Assembly (NCBI GenBank): GCA_028673005.1
Contig: CM054117.1
Span: forward strand, 35,108,061 to 35,172,060
Reading direction: 5' to 3'
DNA length: 64,000 nucleotides
Source: Tanypteryx hageni
Lineage: Eukaryota > Arthropoda > Insecta > Odonata > Petaluridae
Shown here in pieces: positions 13,201 through 23,200 of this stretch. The stretch's first letter is position 1. Each line of letters opens with the position of its first letter. The notes beneath the pieces were generated by a model that worked only from the letters and a program-made list of their open reading frames with translations, was not told where the DNA came from and ran no database searches. Made by a program: the position numbers and the translations under genes.

Positions 13201-14819
13201 TTTTTCCATCAAAATGTATGAACTAATCAGAGAATGACAATTACTCATTAAAAATGGATATTGTAACTTGCCTTATGAGAATAGTGCAATGTGTGCGTTT
13301 TATTTTTAAAATTTGTATACATTTCCTTTCCTTTTTGATGTAGACACATGTTCCATAGATAGTGACGATTATTTTGTCTTTGGCAAATACCTCATTGAGA
13401 AGATTTTAGAAAATGGTTATTAGAGAAAGGGAAACATCGAGTTCATGGCTAAAGCAGAGGTGGGCAACCTTTTCCGCATGATGGACCACATCAGTGGCTG
13501 TGAATACTTCAGCAGGCCAAATTGAAAGTTAGCAATGCTTAGGCAGGCTGGATCCAAGTTTAAATCAAAAGTTATCAAGAAATTCTGAGGCATCATATGA
13601 GTGAAAATGGAGTCTAAAACACTTTTTAAGGATTAACATTTCAACATTTCCAGTGTTACTTGGTGGAACTGCTTTATGACAATGAAAATAAAAAAATGTT
13701 GTAAATTCCACATAAATATATTTCACACGGCTAAGATTTTGTTGCAGAGCAACGTCATTATTAACTGATGACGTTTCTCTGCAGTGAAACCTTGGTTGTG
13801 TGAAATATATTTATGTGGAATTTACTTTTTTTTAATTTTCATTGTTAATTTCAATATTTTATTTTACAACCTGCTGATTCCCTCTTGTCTACGCGCAATG
13901 GGTATCTAAGAGAGATTCGTATTTTCTGATTCAAATTATGACAGTAAAAAATTAAATTTCAATATTAATTTTTTATTATCATAGTTTGAAAATAAAAATA
14001 TGAATTTCTGTTTTAAATTTTACAGATCTCTTTTTGACCATATCTTCGCGGGCGGCATAAAATACCGCTGTGGGCCTCGTAAGGCCTGCAGGCGGTAGGT
14101 ATAAAGTCAAATTGACAAACTCTCTTCAACAGCCCTGAAAAGGTGGAAAAGAACCAGATGCGCAGCCTCCATCTGTGTTGATTTACCAATATTACATTCT
14201 AAAAAATACAATATGGATCACCACTGGTGCGCCTGCTTGGAGGCCGAAATGAACATTTGGTTTTCCCTAGGGTTATTGGAGAAACATAGTTTCACAATTA
14301 ATAGAAAGGATCTATTTTTCTTTTGTCTCAATATTTCTCATCCTTATAGTTGATGATGAAAAATAGATTTACGAAGTGCAGGAAATATATTTTGTGTCCG
14401 AATAAAATAAGCATATTAACGTTACCAAGGATGTTCCTACCATTTTGGAAAGTATTCGTGGATGGTTCTTTCGCCAAAGGAATTAATTGTTCATTCAAGC
14501 GTTCACTCGGCAAGACATTCAAGGTAGCGTGACAAAATTAGCGAATATCCATTGGCCAAACGAAAGAGCCAGCGGCAGAAATCACGAATCAGTAAACGCC
14601 GCATCATTACTCGGATTATTTTTCACTCCCTCACCTTGTGCCCGTGTCGTTCGATCTTCCAGAGAGCGGGCTGCCTTTGGGGCACAGATTGACCGGAATG
14701 CACTCGCAGCCATGGCTCCCCCCGGCCGCTTCTTCCTCCCTCTTCTCCACCGGTACCAAACCTCCTCCGGCCGCCGTGAGCGCCAAAGATAAGGCGACAG
14801 CTAGCTTCCAAAGTCCCAT
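10054..14819 (-). CDS. CLIP-domain serine protease homologue (non-catalytic), 5 exons, 365 aa
   Basis: The CDS joins 14819..14635, 12649..12353, 11711..11449, 11062..10908 and 10251..10054 on the minus strand. Every intron is GT..AG, phases run 2,2,1,0, and the total is 1098 nt including TGA. A signal peptide (residues 1 to about 19) is followed by a CLIP domain with Cys 38, 40, 46, 68, 75 and 76. A chymotrypsin-fold domain starts near CGYQN (98) and GEFPWVVAI (109). His157 (TVAHC) and Asp204 (HNDLALL) of the triad are present, but the GDSGGP position reads DDEGSP, with Glu303 replacing Ser. The usual Cys191-Cys220 pair (chymotrypsin numbering) is absent at both sites (DISKDD, VIESKEFD). The protein is therefore predicted to be secreted and non-proteolytic. 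Arthropod relatives include prophenoloxidase-activating-factor-2 or masquerade-like cofactors of melanisation; that role here is inferred from family. An intact frame argues against a pseudogene. Confidence 0.9.
10908..11062 (-). CDS. CLIP-SPH exon 4
   Basis: The acceptor AAAATAG|GTGAAC opens an exon encoding EHHANLTKLELTV, LRKTKLGNQF and FFCADGENGKDISK. The position just before the active-site loop is Ser where family members usually have Cys (…KDACK type). The donor is AAG|GTAAGT, phase 0. Confidence 0.9.
11449..11711 (-). CDS. CLIP-SPH exon 3 (catalytic-Asp region)
   Basis: The acceptor TTAG|CAAG completes an Asp codon with exon 2. The exon encodes LRVRAGELDAK and HNDLALLIL, which carries the triad Asp, and ends in the CITSGVGDDSFG region before the donor G|GTTAGT. 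Confidence 0.92.
11768..11966. mobile_element. Tc1/mariner-like miniature element in SPH intron 2
   Basis: The ends AGGTGGCCCAGAAGT and, inverted, CAGGGTGGTCAATAAGT are flanked by TA. The two halves are long imperfect inverted repeats built around blocks such as ATGAAAAAAGTCAAAG / CTTTGATTTTTTTCAT. About 200 bp with no coding capacity. The TIR style resembles mariner-type MITEs. It is intronic and does not touch the splice sites. Confidence 0.6.
12353..12649 (-). CDS. CLIP-SPH exon 2 (end of CLIP, start of protease fold, His)
   Basis: The acceptor TTTTCAG precedes an exon encoding RWVENCNNYMEVCC (last three CLIP cysteines), the CGYQN linker, GEFPWVVAI and the TVAHC histidine motif. The donor is GCAGA|GTAAGC. 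There is no R-IVGG activation site; the domain begins instead in the style of serine protease homologues. Confidence 0.93.
13453..13560. mobile_element. hAT-like terminus, partial, in SPH intron 1
   Basis: The sequence GCAGAGGTGGGCAACCTTTT is a classic hAT-type end. No matching inverted end was found downstream as far as the exon, so the copy appears truncated, or split by the foldback at 13680. Confidence 0.4.
13680..13844. repeat. Inverted pair with hammerhead-like centre (PLE pseudo-LTR remnant?)
   Basis: Arm 13680-13758 and arm 13769-13844 are imperfect inverted copies sharing GTAAATTCCACATAAATATA and nearby blocks. Each arm keeps a degenerate version of a CTGATGA / small hairpin / GAAA pattern; in arm 2 CTGATGA is 13765-13771 and GAAA 13786-13789. 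The opposite arm retains the better hairpin GTTGC-TCT-GCAAC. Penelope-like elements are known to carry hammerhead motifs in their terminal repeats, so this may be a coding-free head-to-head pair of such termini. Stems I and III are not convincing, so ribozyme activity is doubtful. Confidence 0.45.
14635..14819 (-). CDS. CLIP-SPH exon 1 (signal peptide and first half of CLIP domain)
   Basis: It encodes a Met-Gly-Leu-Trp start, a hydrophobic run ALSLALTAAGGG, and then the CLIP cysteines in GCECIPVNLC. The donor is AAG|GTGAGG with phase 2. The exon is markedly GC-rich compared with the flanking introns. The start codon was chosen because it gives a signal peptide and joins exon 2 in frame through a shared Arg codon. 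Confidence 0.85.
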
Positions 14820-15866
14820 TTTTCAACGCGATAGACTTCAAGACGCCGCCACGAAACCAAGAGACGGGATACTGAAAAAATTACATTTTTGATCCGATAT
14901 TTATGCCTCGTTGCCCGGAGGGGATGCGTGAATCGCCATGCATGCGATAATTACCTGGGGGCATTTCGCTGTTTGCTCTCTGTTTAGAGACCTGGGAAAA
15001 AGTAACGCAAAATCAAAATCGGCTATGACTCACGAACCCTCCGCAAATTAGGATGTGTTGGGTACGAATCTTTATTCGGGATGCTTAGCGCGTTATCGCG
15101 TCATGGGGAAAACCCATCAAAAATACGTACATGGGTATATGACTTTTGGTATTCTTTCTCCGCGCTGGGGCAAGCGTCGTAAGTTTTGGATCTCGCCCAA
15201 CTAATATTTTGGTTTAAATTTTATGAATATGATCGTAAAAGATCGATGTCCATTACAGGAATGAATACAGAGTTAACGCTGGTGACAAAAAATAAACACT
15301 ATATATGAAGAAGGGCGTGAATTTTGATTGTCAAAACCGTTGTGGTACGTAATAAAAACGTCCACTTTTCGATTGCAAGTTACCATTCCTTTTTGCTTTA
15401 AATCTGCGGTTCCATGGTATAATTGCGAATGAATGGATGTAATTAAATATTTTTTGTTATTTAACTCCTAAAACTGATAAACTATTTAGCTTCAGTAGCC
15501 ATAAAAATTACGGGAAAACCAGCTGTGCTTTTCGATTACAAAACTACCATCATCATTGCTGTTTCGCCGACTATAGATTCTAAAAAATTATGTTCTTTTA
15601 TTTGGAATCTGCTATCGACTCTGGCGACTGCATTGTCCTCTTTAGTCTTCCGCTGATCAATAATCATTGACGACGGCTTTGTAGGCGAAATACGCAGCTA
15701 CTTTTTACTACAGTTTTATAATTGTATGGAGCTAAATAATTTACTGTTCCAGCCATTAGATGAGCTCGATAATTATCTTTTGAATTAACTCTTTAAATGG
15801 TTCGCTTAAAAATTGATAGATATATTAATAAATGCTAGGGCCACTGGAAGAAAAGCTAGTAACAGT

Positions 15867-16256
15867 AAAATCCGGATTTTACTGAATGGCTCTGGACTAA
15901 ACTAACATTTCGTTAAAACAGATTTTACTGGAAAAAAAACTTCGCAAGGCATTTTACATAAAACATACTTAACATCTCAAAGCCACGTTTCTGTCGAAGG
16001 AAAGGACAATTCTTATTGATTTGAAAATTCTCAAATCGTTAGTGACTAGTCTCAACGACGCGCTCATATTATCGAATTTTGTCCTGTAATTGATACACGT
16101 ATGTTACTTTCACATGCTAAACATTGTGTAGCAATTTATGGAACTGGATTAGTATTCTCACAGAATCTGTTGCATTACCAAGCGTTTTTAGGTACTTCTC
16201 AGTTAGTCACTTCCATTTATCAAAAGCGAAATTTCCGCTAAAACGGGATTTTACTG
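15867..16256. mobile_element. pogo/Tigger-like non-autonomous element
   Basis: The left end CAGTAAAATCC and right end GGGATTTTACTG are inverted repeats about 390 bp apart, with TA next to the right end. The interior is AT-rich with no ORF. The TIR style matches Tigger-type elements, but the left flank has an extra A before CAG, so the TA duplication is imperfect. Confidence 0.45.
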
Positions 16257-16904
16257 TAATATGTAATGAAATAAATATATTTCTGAGAAATAAATAGACA
16301 TTACTATTATAATATAATTTATTTTTAATATTATATACATTCAGTAATTTACCCACTTCGTTATTGTTTAGGATTAACACAATACGATTAATTCGTAATA
16401 GTTAAGTGTACGCAGCATTAAAAAACTTCGAAAATATTTAGTGCTAACGTTAAATCTAGTTGTTAATGTGCGTGCAATTGTTCGTCCTGTTTCATATATT
16501 TTTATTCATTCTTTAAATATTGATAAGCTTGCATTCGAAGACAGGTTTTTTATTTTTACTTTATTTTTTATTGAAATGATTCGAATTTTTTTACACAAAA
16601 TAATATACAAAGAATAGAATAAAATACCATTAGGATTCTGTAACAATATATGAACAAAAGTAATTTCCTCGCAAGTCATTCTAAAGGTAAAAAACTGAAG
16701 ACGAAAAGTTTCTCACGTAAATTATATGTATATATTAATATGTATTTTAAAAATCTTGAGAAGTAAAATTTAAATTTTCAGTCCATTAAATAAATACTTA
16801 TTGATCATTTATTAAGAGTATGGGGTTCTTCAGAATTTTTTTGCTGACATACCATTTTCATCGTTTTTTCAATCGTCCCATGCCTGGCGATTAAAATCAC
16901 AGAC

Positions 16905-17080
16905 GAAAGTCGATAACTCGAAAGTCCATAACTCGAATTTTTGACAAGTCGAAGTAGATATATTATAACTCTCGTATTCACACACGTTAAAATGAAGTTT
17001 TTTGTTTGAGAGTTTTTATAACTCGAACTTTTTCTGGATTTTCTCGACGTTCGACTTACAGAGATTTTGACTTTACTACC
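16905..17080. mobile_element. Tigger-like TIR remnant
   Basis: Tigger-style motifs with repeated ACTCGAA/TTCGAGT lie in opposite orientation: GATAACTCGAAAGTCC at the left and TCGACGTTCGACTTACAG at the right. This looks like a short internally deleted element. It lies about 130 bp past the lipase stop codon and may fall in the lipase 3' UTR. Confidence 0.4.
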
Positions 17081-17206
17081 TGCCTTCAGTTTCTTTGGCT
17101 GTAGCTAATTCACGCAGCAGACGAGAATTTCCGCTTGCGACAATTACATTTTTACACGCTGTACTTTATCAGGGTTTTCCTTTCGTTATGTTTCATGAAT
17201 CCGTTT

Positions 17207-17267
17207 TTAAGATGTCATGGAATAAGGGGAAGAAGAGCGAGTCTTGAGATAGTATTTCCCTCTTGCC
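17207..17267 (-). CDS. Lipase exon 7 (C-terminus)
   Basis: A strong polypyrimidine tract and TTTTCAG precede a 61-nt exon encoding [19 protein letters not shown] and TAA. The KYYLKT strand is the usual end of the lipase N-domain. An exon of identical length and very similar translation occurs at 60130-60190. Confidence 0.9.
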
Positions 17268-20200
17268 CTGAAAAGGAAAAAAAACAGTGAGTCACGAGCA
17301 TCACTATTCTTGAATAACAAACGCGTTTAACTATACCTGAAGCAAACTCCAAACGGGTGAATGAGAATCATCCTATATTTGATCTGAAATCGAACCTTGA
17401 TCCTCTACCTTCCGGGCAGATACTTCAATCAGCTAAGCTGTCGAGCCAAAATGATTCTGATCTTATGGGTATTTTTAATCGGGAAGGCTTCTCGTTTAAG
17501 CAAAACAGATAATTTCCTTATTAACTTCTAAGCAGTGAGATACTTGAACTTATAATATGAAATGTATATTAATGAAGATTTGTACACTTGGGAGCAAATA
17601 TCTGCCCAGTTTTATTGGTCTTTCATCATATCTCCTGTTCGGAAAAACGGATTTTATAGCACTGGGGTCAAACACTCAGCTTTGGAATGCCATCAAATTG
17701 GTCAAACCGCCGGAAGAGTTATGCAATGATAGATAAAATCTCCCAGAGGGAACAAAATCTTTGTAGTCTCACTCGGGGTCCAACTAGCAATAGAAATTGG
17801 ATCCTGATTAGGTATTATGCTGCCATTCAAGATAAAAAATTGATTTTATGGGCAATAAAGCTTTAAATTACCAAATATTAATCAGTACGGCAATATGGTT
17901 GATGATCTAAGCTTATAGCAGCAGCAGAAATTTGCATTATCTAAATTTTATAGCAAAGATATAGCCAAAGTCTTACCTATGGCTCGCACCGACTCCCATA
18001 TGCGTCATGCTATTTTGCTTGCGGCTGCACTCTCCCTTTTCGAACTCCTCCCAGGTGGTGCACGGCACCGCTTCGAACGCTTTGGCGTTCAGTATAGATT
18101 CCGCGAAGAAGCGCCAAGCCTGCCTGTGACTGCAACCTACTATATTAGTTAAGTAAAAGAGAGCGAGCTACACTGGCAAATATATAAAATGTAAGCGAAG
18201 GAAATTCTCCAAAGCCAGTCAAACAAATTAATGGAACATCAATGGGCAATCCTCTCTCACCACTTATAGCAAATATTTTTCTTTATTCTTTTGAGCAACG
18301 CTGTAAAAATACGTTAAACTATTTCCCCAACACATGGTGCAGGTACGTTGATGACATTTTTTCCATTTTCGACACAAAACTCTATAACATTAACACCTTC
18401 GTCCAAGAACTCAACTCATTTCACAACTCTATAAACTTCACCTTTGAAATCGAAACAAATAAGTCTTTACCTTTTCTTGACATTTTGATCATTAATAATA
18501 ATGGACGATTAGAATTTGACGTGTACAGGAAACCGACCCATACCAACAATTATATTAAGAAAGACTCCAATCACCCTTACAAACAAAAGATCGCGGCTTT
18601 CAACCATATGGTACACAGACTATTGACGACACCGCTAAATAAAAAACGTTTTGACAAAGAAGTAAAATATATTAAAAACGCGGCCCTAGAAAACGGGTAC
18701 ACACACGAATTGATAGACAACATTATTAACAAGCAATCCAAAACATTAGACAAGAAGACAAGTACTACGCTTGCTCTAAGTGACGATAGGAAGAAAAAAT
18801 TTATTTCACTCCCCTTCCATCCAACCCTAAACAAAGGGCTAACAAAAATTTTTCATAACGCAAATTATACACTAACGTTTCACAACACAAATAACATTAA
18901 AAATTTATTAGGGAACCCTAAAGACAAAATACCCACATTAGAAAAATCCGGCATATATCAAGTGTTGTGCCCCACATGCAACATGTCTTACATTGGCCAA
19001 ACGAAAAGAAATATCTCCATCAGATTCAAAGAACATTTAGCGCACTACAGACATGGACGCTTTGAAAAATCGGCCGTCGCGAAACACATTTTGGAATATA
19101 ACCACCCATTAGACACAAATAACCTCAAACTGCTTAAACAAGTCCCAAATACCAAACTCGACGCAACAGAAAGCTTACACATTCATAAATACAGACACAC
19201 CCTGATGAATAACGAGTTAGGGGTAATAAACAGCGTTCTTTTTAAACTGACCTCCCCCCCTTTTCTCCCATCACCTAGGTCATCTAGGTCCCCCCCTTTT
19301 TCTTCTCCCCCCCCTGCCCACAAACCAGGTATAAATACACAGACACAGCCCTGGACATCCACTTGAGAGCGTGCCACTGGTCTTGGTTTCAGTTGCCCTC
19401 TCTCAAGTCCCCCTTCCCCCCGTTTTTTAACCCCTGATGATGGTTACTTTGTAGCCGAAATACGTATTGGGTTTTTATCCGGTTTTTATCCGGGTTCCAC
19501 TGTTTTTATCCGGCCTTTTAACCGGGTTTTATCAGTTTGACTGGCTTTGGAGAATTTCCTTCGCTTACATTTTGCAACCTACTATAGATCGAAAATTAAA
19601 ATGAGATCGTCATCCGAGATCCGTGGACGGAATGTTGTTTCTCTCAACATTTCCCCAAACATCAGTTGGAAGTTGTACTCGTTTTTGGAGCACACAGAGT
19701 TTCCTAATGCGTTCTTTGCGATCAGCAAAGTATGTATACAAATCATTATATTTATCAACAAAAGAAGGATATCTAATCCTATATCAACAATCTTTTCTCA
19801 TAATATCATAATTTACCGTAAAACCTCATATATATATATTTTTTTTAAACGATTGAAAATTTCTCCTTGAGCAACCATTAATAAGCAGAAAGTGAATAAT
19901 TAAGGAGTCATACGAAAAAATTCATTTAGGTCTTTATGTTAAGGTGTTGTTATAATAATTTAATATGGACTACATTGAAAATCGCTTGACCACATTTTAC
20001 GCAGATATTCAAAATCTCACAAAAATCAGTCAAGATGATTGGTGGCGGATTAAAACTCTTTAGGAATCTGGGGTCCTAAAGGATATTTAAAAACAATTTA
20101 TTTTTTTAATTTAAATATGCGTTATTTAACGAACTTATACAAAACATCAACAAAATAATACTAATAAAACAGTCCAAAAAAATACACAAAAAGTTAATAG

Positions 20201-23200
20201 AATGGAAAACACGAAAAACTTATTCCGCTAACGGGGAACTCTGGATTCACGAGGCCCTTGGAGTCAACCTGGTCCGACCACACTTAAATCCATCACGAAA
20301 GACGAATATAGCGGACGGACATGACCTCTCCGCGGCGTCGCCATGGTAACTAGATGCATTGCCTTTCAGTACAGTGTCTGCGTTCGTGGTCTCGGCTTAG
20401 AAAGAAAGATTAAAAGAAGAGCGATCTTCGTAAATACCTTCAAATGGGAAATCGGTGCATCCAGGTTGGACCGGTTTTCCTCCATTTGGGTAGAAGTCGG
20501 CGTGGCCGACGGGGTCCATTATTCCCATGACGCCTCCGCAAGTGTGCATCACGTCGACGAATTCGGCGTCGGAGGTGTCCAGGCGTTCCCATTTGGTTTC
20601 CAAGCGTTCTATCAAGGGAAGCGCCGGATCGAGCCCTACGCGTATCGATCGAAATCAGAAATCGGATGGGTCAATTTTATGTAGAATATCATTCGAAAAG
20701 AAAACGCGAAGTACGAAAAAAGTAAAGCATTAGGCCTCGTAAGTCTCTTTTGGGGTAATGGGAGAGGAGGTATGTTTAGCCCAATCTCAAAATAAGTGTA
20801 CGCCTGGCCCTCTCATAACACAGGTTCTAATAACACAGATGCTAAAAAACGGTTTGTTTTTAATGCCAAAATCAATACAACGCGGATAATAATTCGCAGT
20901 AATCCATCAATGTCCAAAGTTGCGAAATCATAACCTTTTTAATGGTGTTTTTTTAAATTTGTTAAATGAATAATTTATTTCTGTTGCTGCTCTGCATTCT
21001 AAGAAATTGTTTTCAAAGTTAAGATGTTAATCTATTAGGGTATAATGACAACAGATATATATTATTAATTTAACGATTTATAAAAATCATTTTAAAAATA
21101 TTGAAATTTTCTCTGTCGGGCGTTAATGGATGAACGTGGTTTGGTCGGACTTTGGATTTTGGATTCTAGATTTTAAAACGAGGGAGAAACGTTTCAGAGG
21201 GCCAGAGTGCTTTGTTTATAAGCTTAGACATTCGGAAATCCACTCTATTTGTTGATATATGTGGATCAAAGAGAGGCTTGGGAATCTTGGGAGTGTAGGA
21301 GGGCGCCTGAAAGCGGAATGGGACAGTTTTGCGCGATCGATTCGGCGACGGGACAATTCGGCGACGGGACGATTCGGCGCCGGGACGATTCGGCGCCTGG
21401 AGGAAAAAACAACAACTTTTAGTTGTGTTGAGAATTTGGTGGTTGGATTCTTTATATTTCCTCCCCCAGGTTGGGTTGAGTGGTTGAAGATTGGATTCTT
21501 TATATTTCCTCCCTTCGGGTTGGGTTAGAATTTGGTGGTTGGATTCGTCTTGCTGGCGACGAACTGTCCCGTCGCCGAATTGTCCGTCGCCGAATCGGTC
21601 GCGCCGAACTGTCCTATACACCCTGAAAGGGACCATGTAAAAACCACGTTCACACAAAATGGATTCACGTTACACGGCACTTTTACATAACCCGTGTAAT
21701 AGGTGGGCCTGGTATAACGGCGCCTTTTTCCCATCAGTTCGCGCTTCGGGACGCCTCAGCAGTGGTGTAAGTCATTCAAGAAGGGTCCTGGAGAATCAAT
21801 CTCTCCTCTTCATCAGCTCACTTAGTATTTAAACCCATTCTACGGATACATGGAGCAGAAAAGTGTTTAATATATTCCAGCTGGTGAGGCATTTTTTCAT
21901 CCCGGGACCATCGGTTATCAACCGCGTGTGATTTAGATTCCCGCGGAAACGTTACCTGTTATCCGTCCGATTCTCCCTTTGGTCACGTAGTTTCCGGCCA
22001 CTCCGGCAACGTGGGCTCCCAGGCTGTACCCGACAACATGCAGGTTTTTAAAAAAAGAAGCGTGTGGACGTTTGGAGGCTTTTCCGTAAACGTCCGCTAG
22101 CGAATCGAGAAATTTGGCAAGGTGGCGCCCGACTGCCTGGACGTTGCCTTGAGCCCAAGGATACCAGGGACCGGCAGCGAGCTTATGCCAGTCCACCAGG
22201 AATACGTTCCAGCGGCCGCTGCGTCTTGCGGCTGTTCAAAATAAAAGGAATCATTCTTCCAATTAGGTTTTATAAATTTTTAGCGAACTGTATATTTTAA
22301 TATTTCACATACCTTGAAAAATAACCAAAGTATTAATGTCCATAATTTATGTAGATTCTTCACACACTATTTACTTTTTTTTACTAAAAACAGTTGCAGT
22401 TTGGCTACATGCCAGGTGGCAACGTTACATTAATTGCTGTCAGTAAATTACAGCAAATTAAAACATAATAGAACTTACAGCGGGCTCAAAATCGCTTGTC
22501 CAATATTTAAAAGAATAAAACTATTAATGTTATAAAAATGACACAATTAATAATAAAATTTATAATAAAATTAAACATGTTTAAAGACTATCCTTATTCC
22601 ACACTTTGATAGGTTTAATTGCGTAAAAGCAGCATCACTAAGCTAAAATAAATAATATAAATGCATAATTTCTATGGCAATAAAGCTGTTTGATTTATCA
22701 CATGTGCATTTAAACTACGTGATTCTGTTTTTCAGAGATAATTTTACCAATCTTCTATTCCAAAATACCAATGAAGAGTTACTTTGCAGTTTATATGTGC
22801 GTATGCTTTAATTGATCGTTTTATGCCTACGGTAGTTACTCATATCGTTTATTTTACGGAAGATTAAAGGTTGAGTTTGACGGTTCCTTTTCGAAAGAAT
22901 ATGAGGCATAACTAATCTACAGGTATAATATATTACAGATATGCATTAAAAAGCTGCGCGTAAATTCTCTAGCATTCGCTATTATTTATTATTTTTGTAT
23001 CGAAAATAGCCTTAAATCTGGCAGGAAAGTAGAGGAATTATAAAGGCGATGAATAGCTTCAATTCATCCCATACCTGTGGCAGATGACGAATGCTTTGGA
23101 CACACTTATCTTAAACCATATTTCTTTATTTATGCCAAGGATAGTGAATCAGACTGATTAACCAAATTTTTAATGAAAATTCTATCCAAGACGGTTAGGT

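Larger units (their letters stand above)
14820..17206. other. Intergenic region between the lipase and CLIP-SPH genes
   Basis: This 2.4-kb stretch contains the promoter side of the SPH gene (just above 14820) and the 3' flank of the lipase. It includes two pogo-like remnants, described separately, and a degenerate TTGACGA...GAAA hammerhead-like string at 15667-15690 resembling Penelope termini. Part of the same repeat, near 15765 (GAGCTCGATAATT), recurs around 25650. No exon chain was found. Confidence 0.4.
18145..19572 (+). mobile_element. 5'-truncated Penelope-like element (PLE1), antisense in lipase intron 5
   Basis: The element is bounded by a perfect 14-bp target duplication TGCAACCTACTATA at 18131-18144 and 19573-19586. 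It contains the C-terminal RT core plus GIY-YIG ORF (18242-19366), a hammerhead motif near the 3' end, and a 39-bp perfect inverted repeat (18186-18224 versus 19535-19573; its outermost base overlaps the duplication). The 5' end is truncated within the RT just before the [11 protein letters not shown] motif. The clean duplication and intact downstream ORF suggest a fairly recent insertion. Confidence 0.92.

Noticed and set aside
10054..14819. Pseudogene status for the serine protease homologue because of the lost active-site Ser
   Set aside because: Five exons join in frame with consensus splice sites, signal peptide and all CLIP cysteines intact; catalytic loss is normal for this subfamily.
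15667..15690. Hammerhead ribozyme near GACGACGGCTTTG
   Set aside because: The core is TTGACGA and stem II cannot pair properly; probably a decayed Penelope terminus, not called as RNA.
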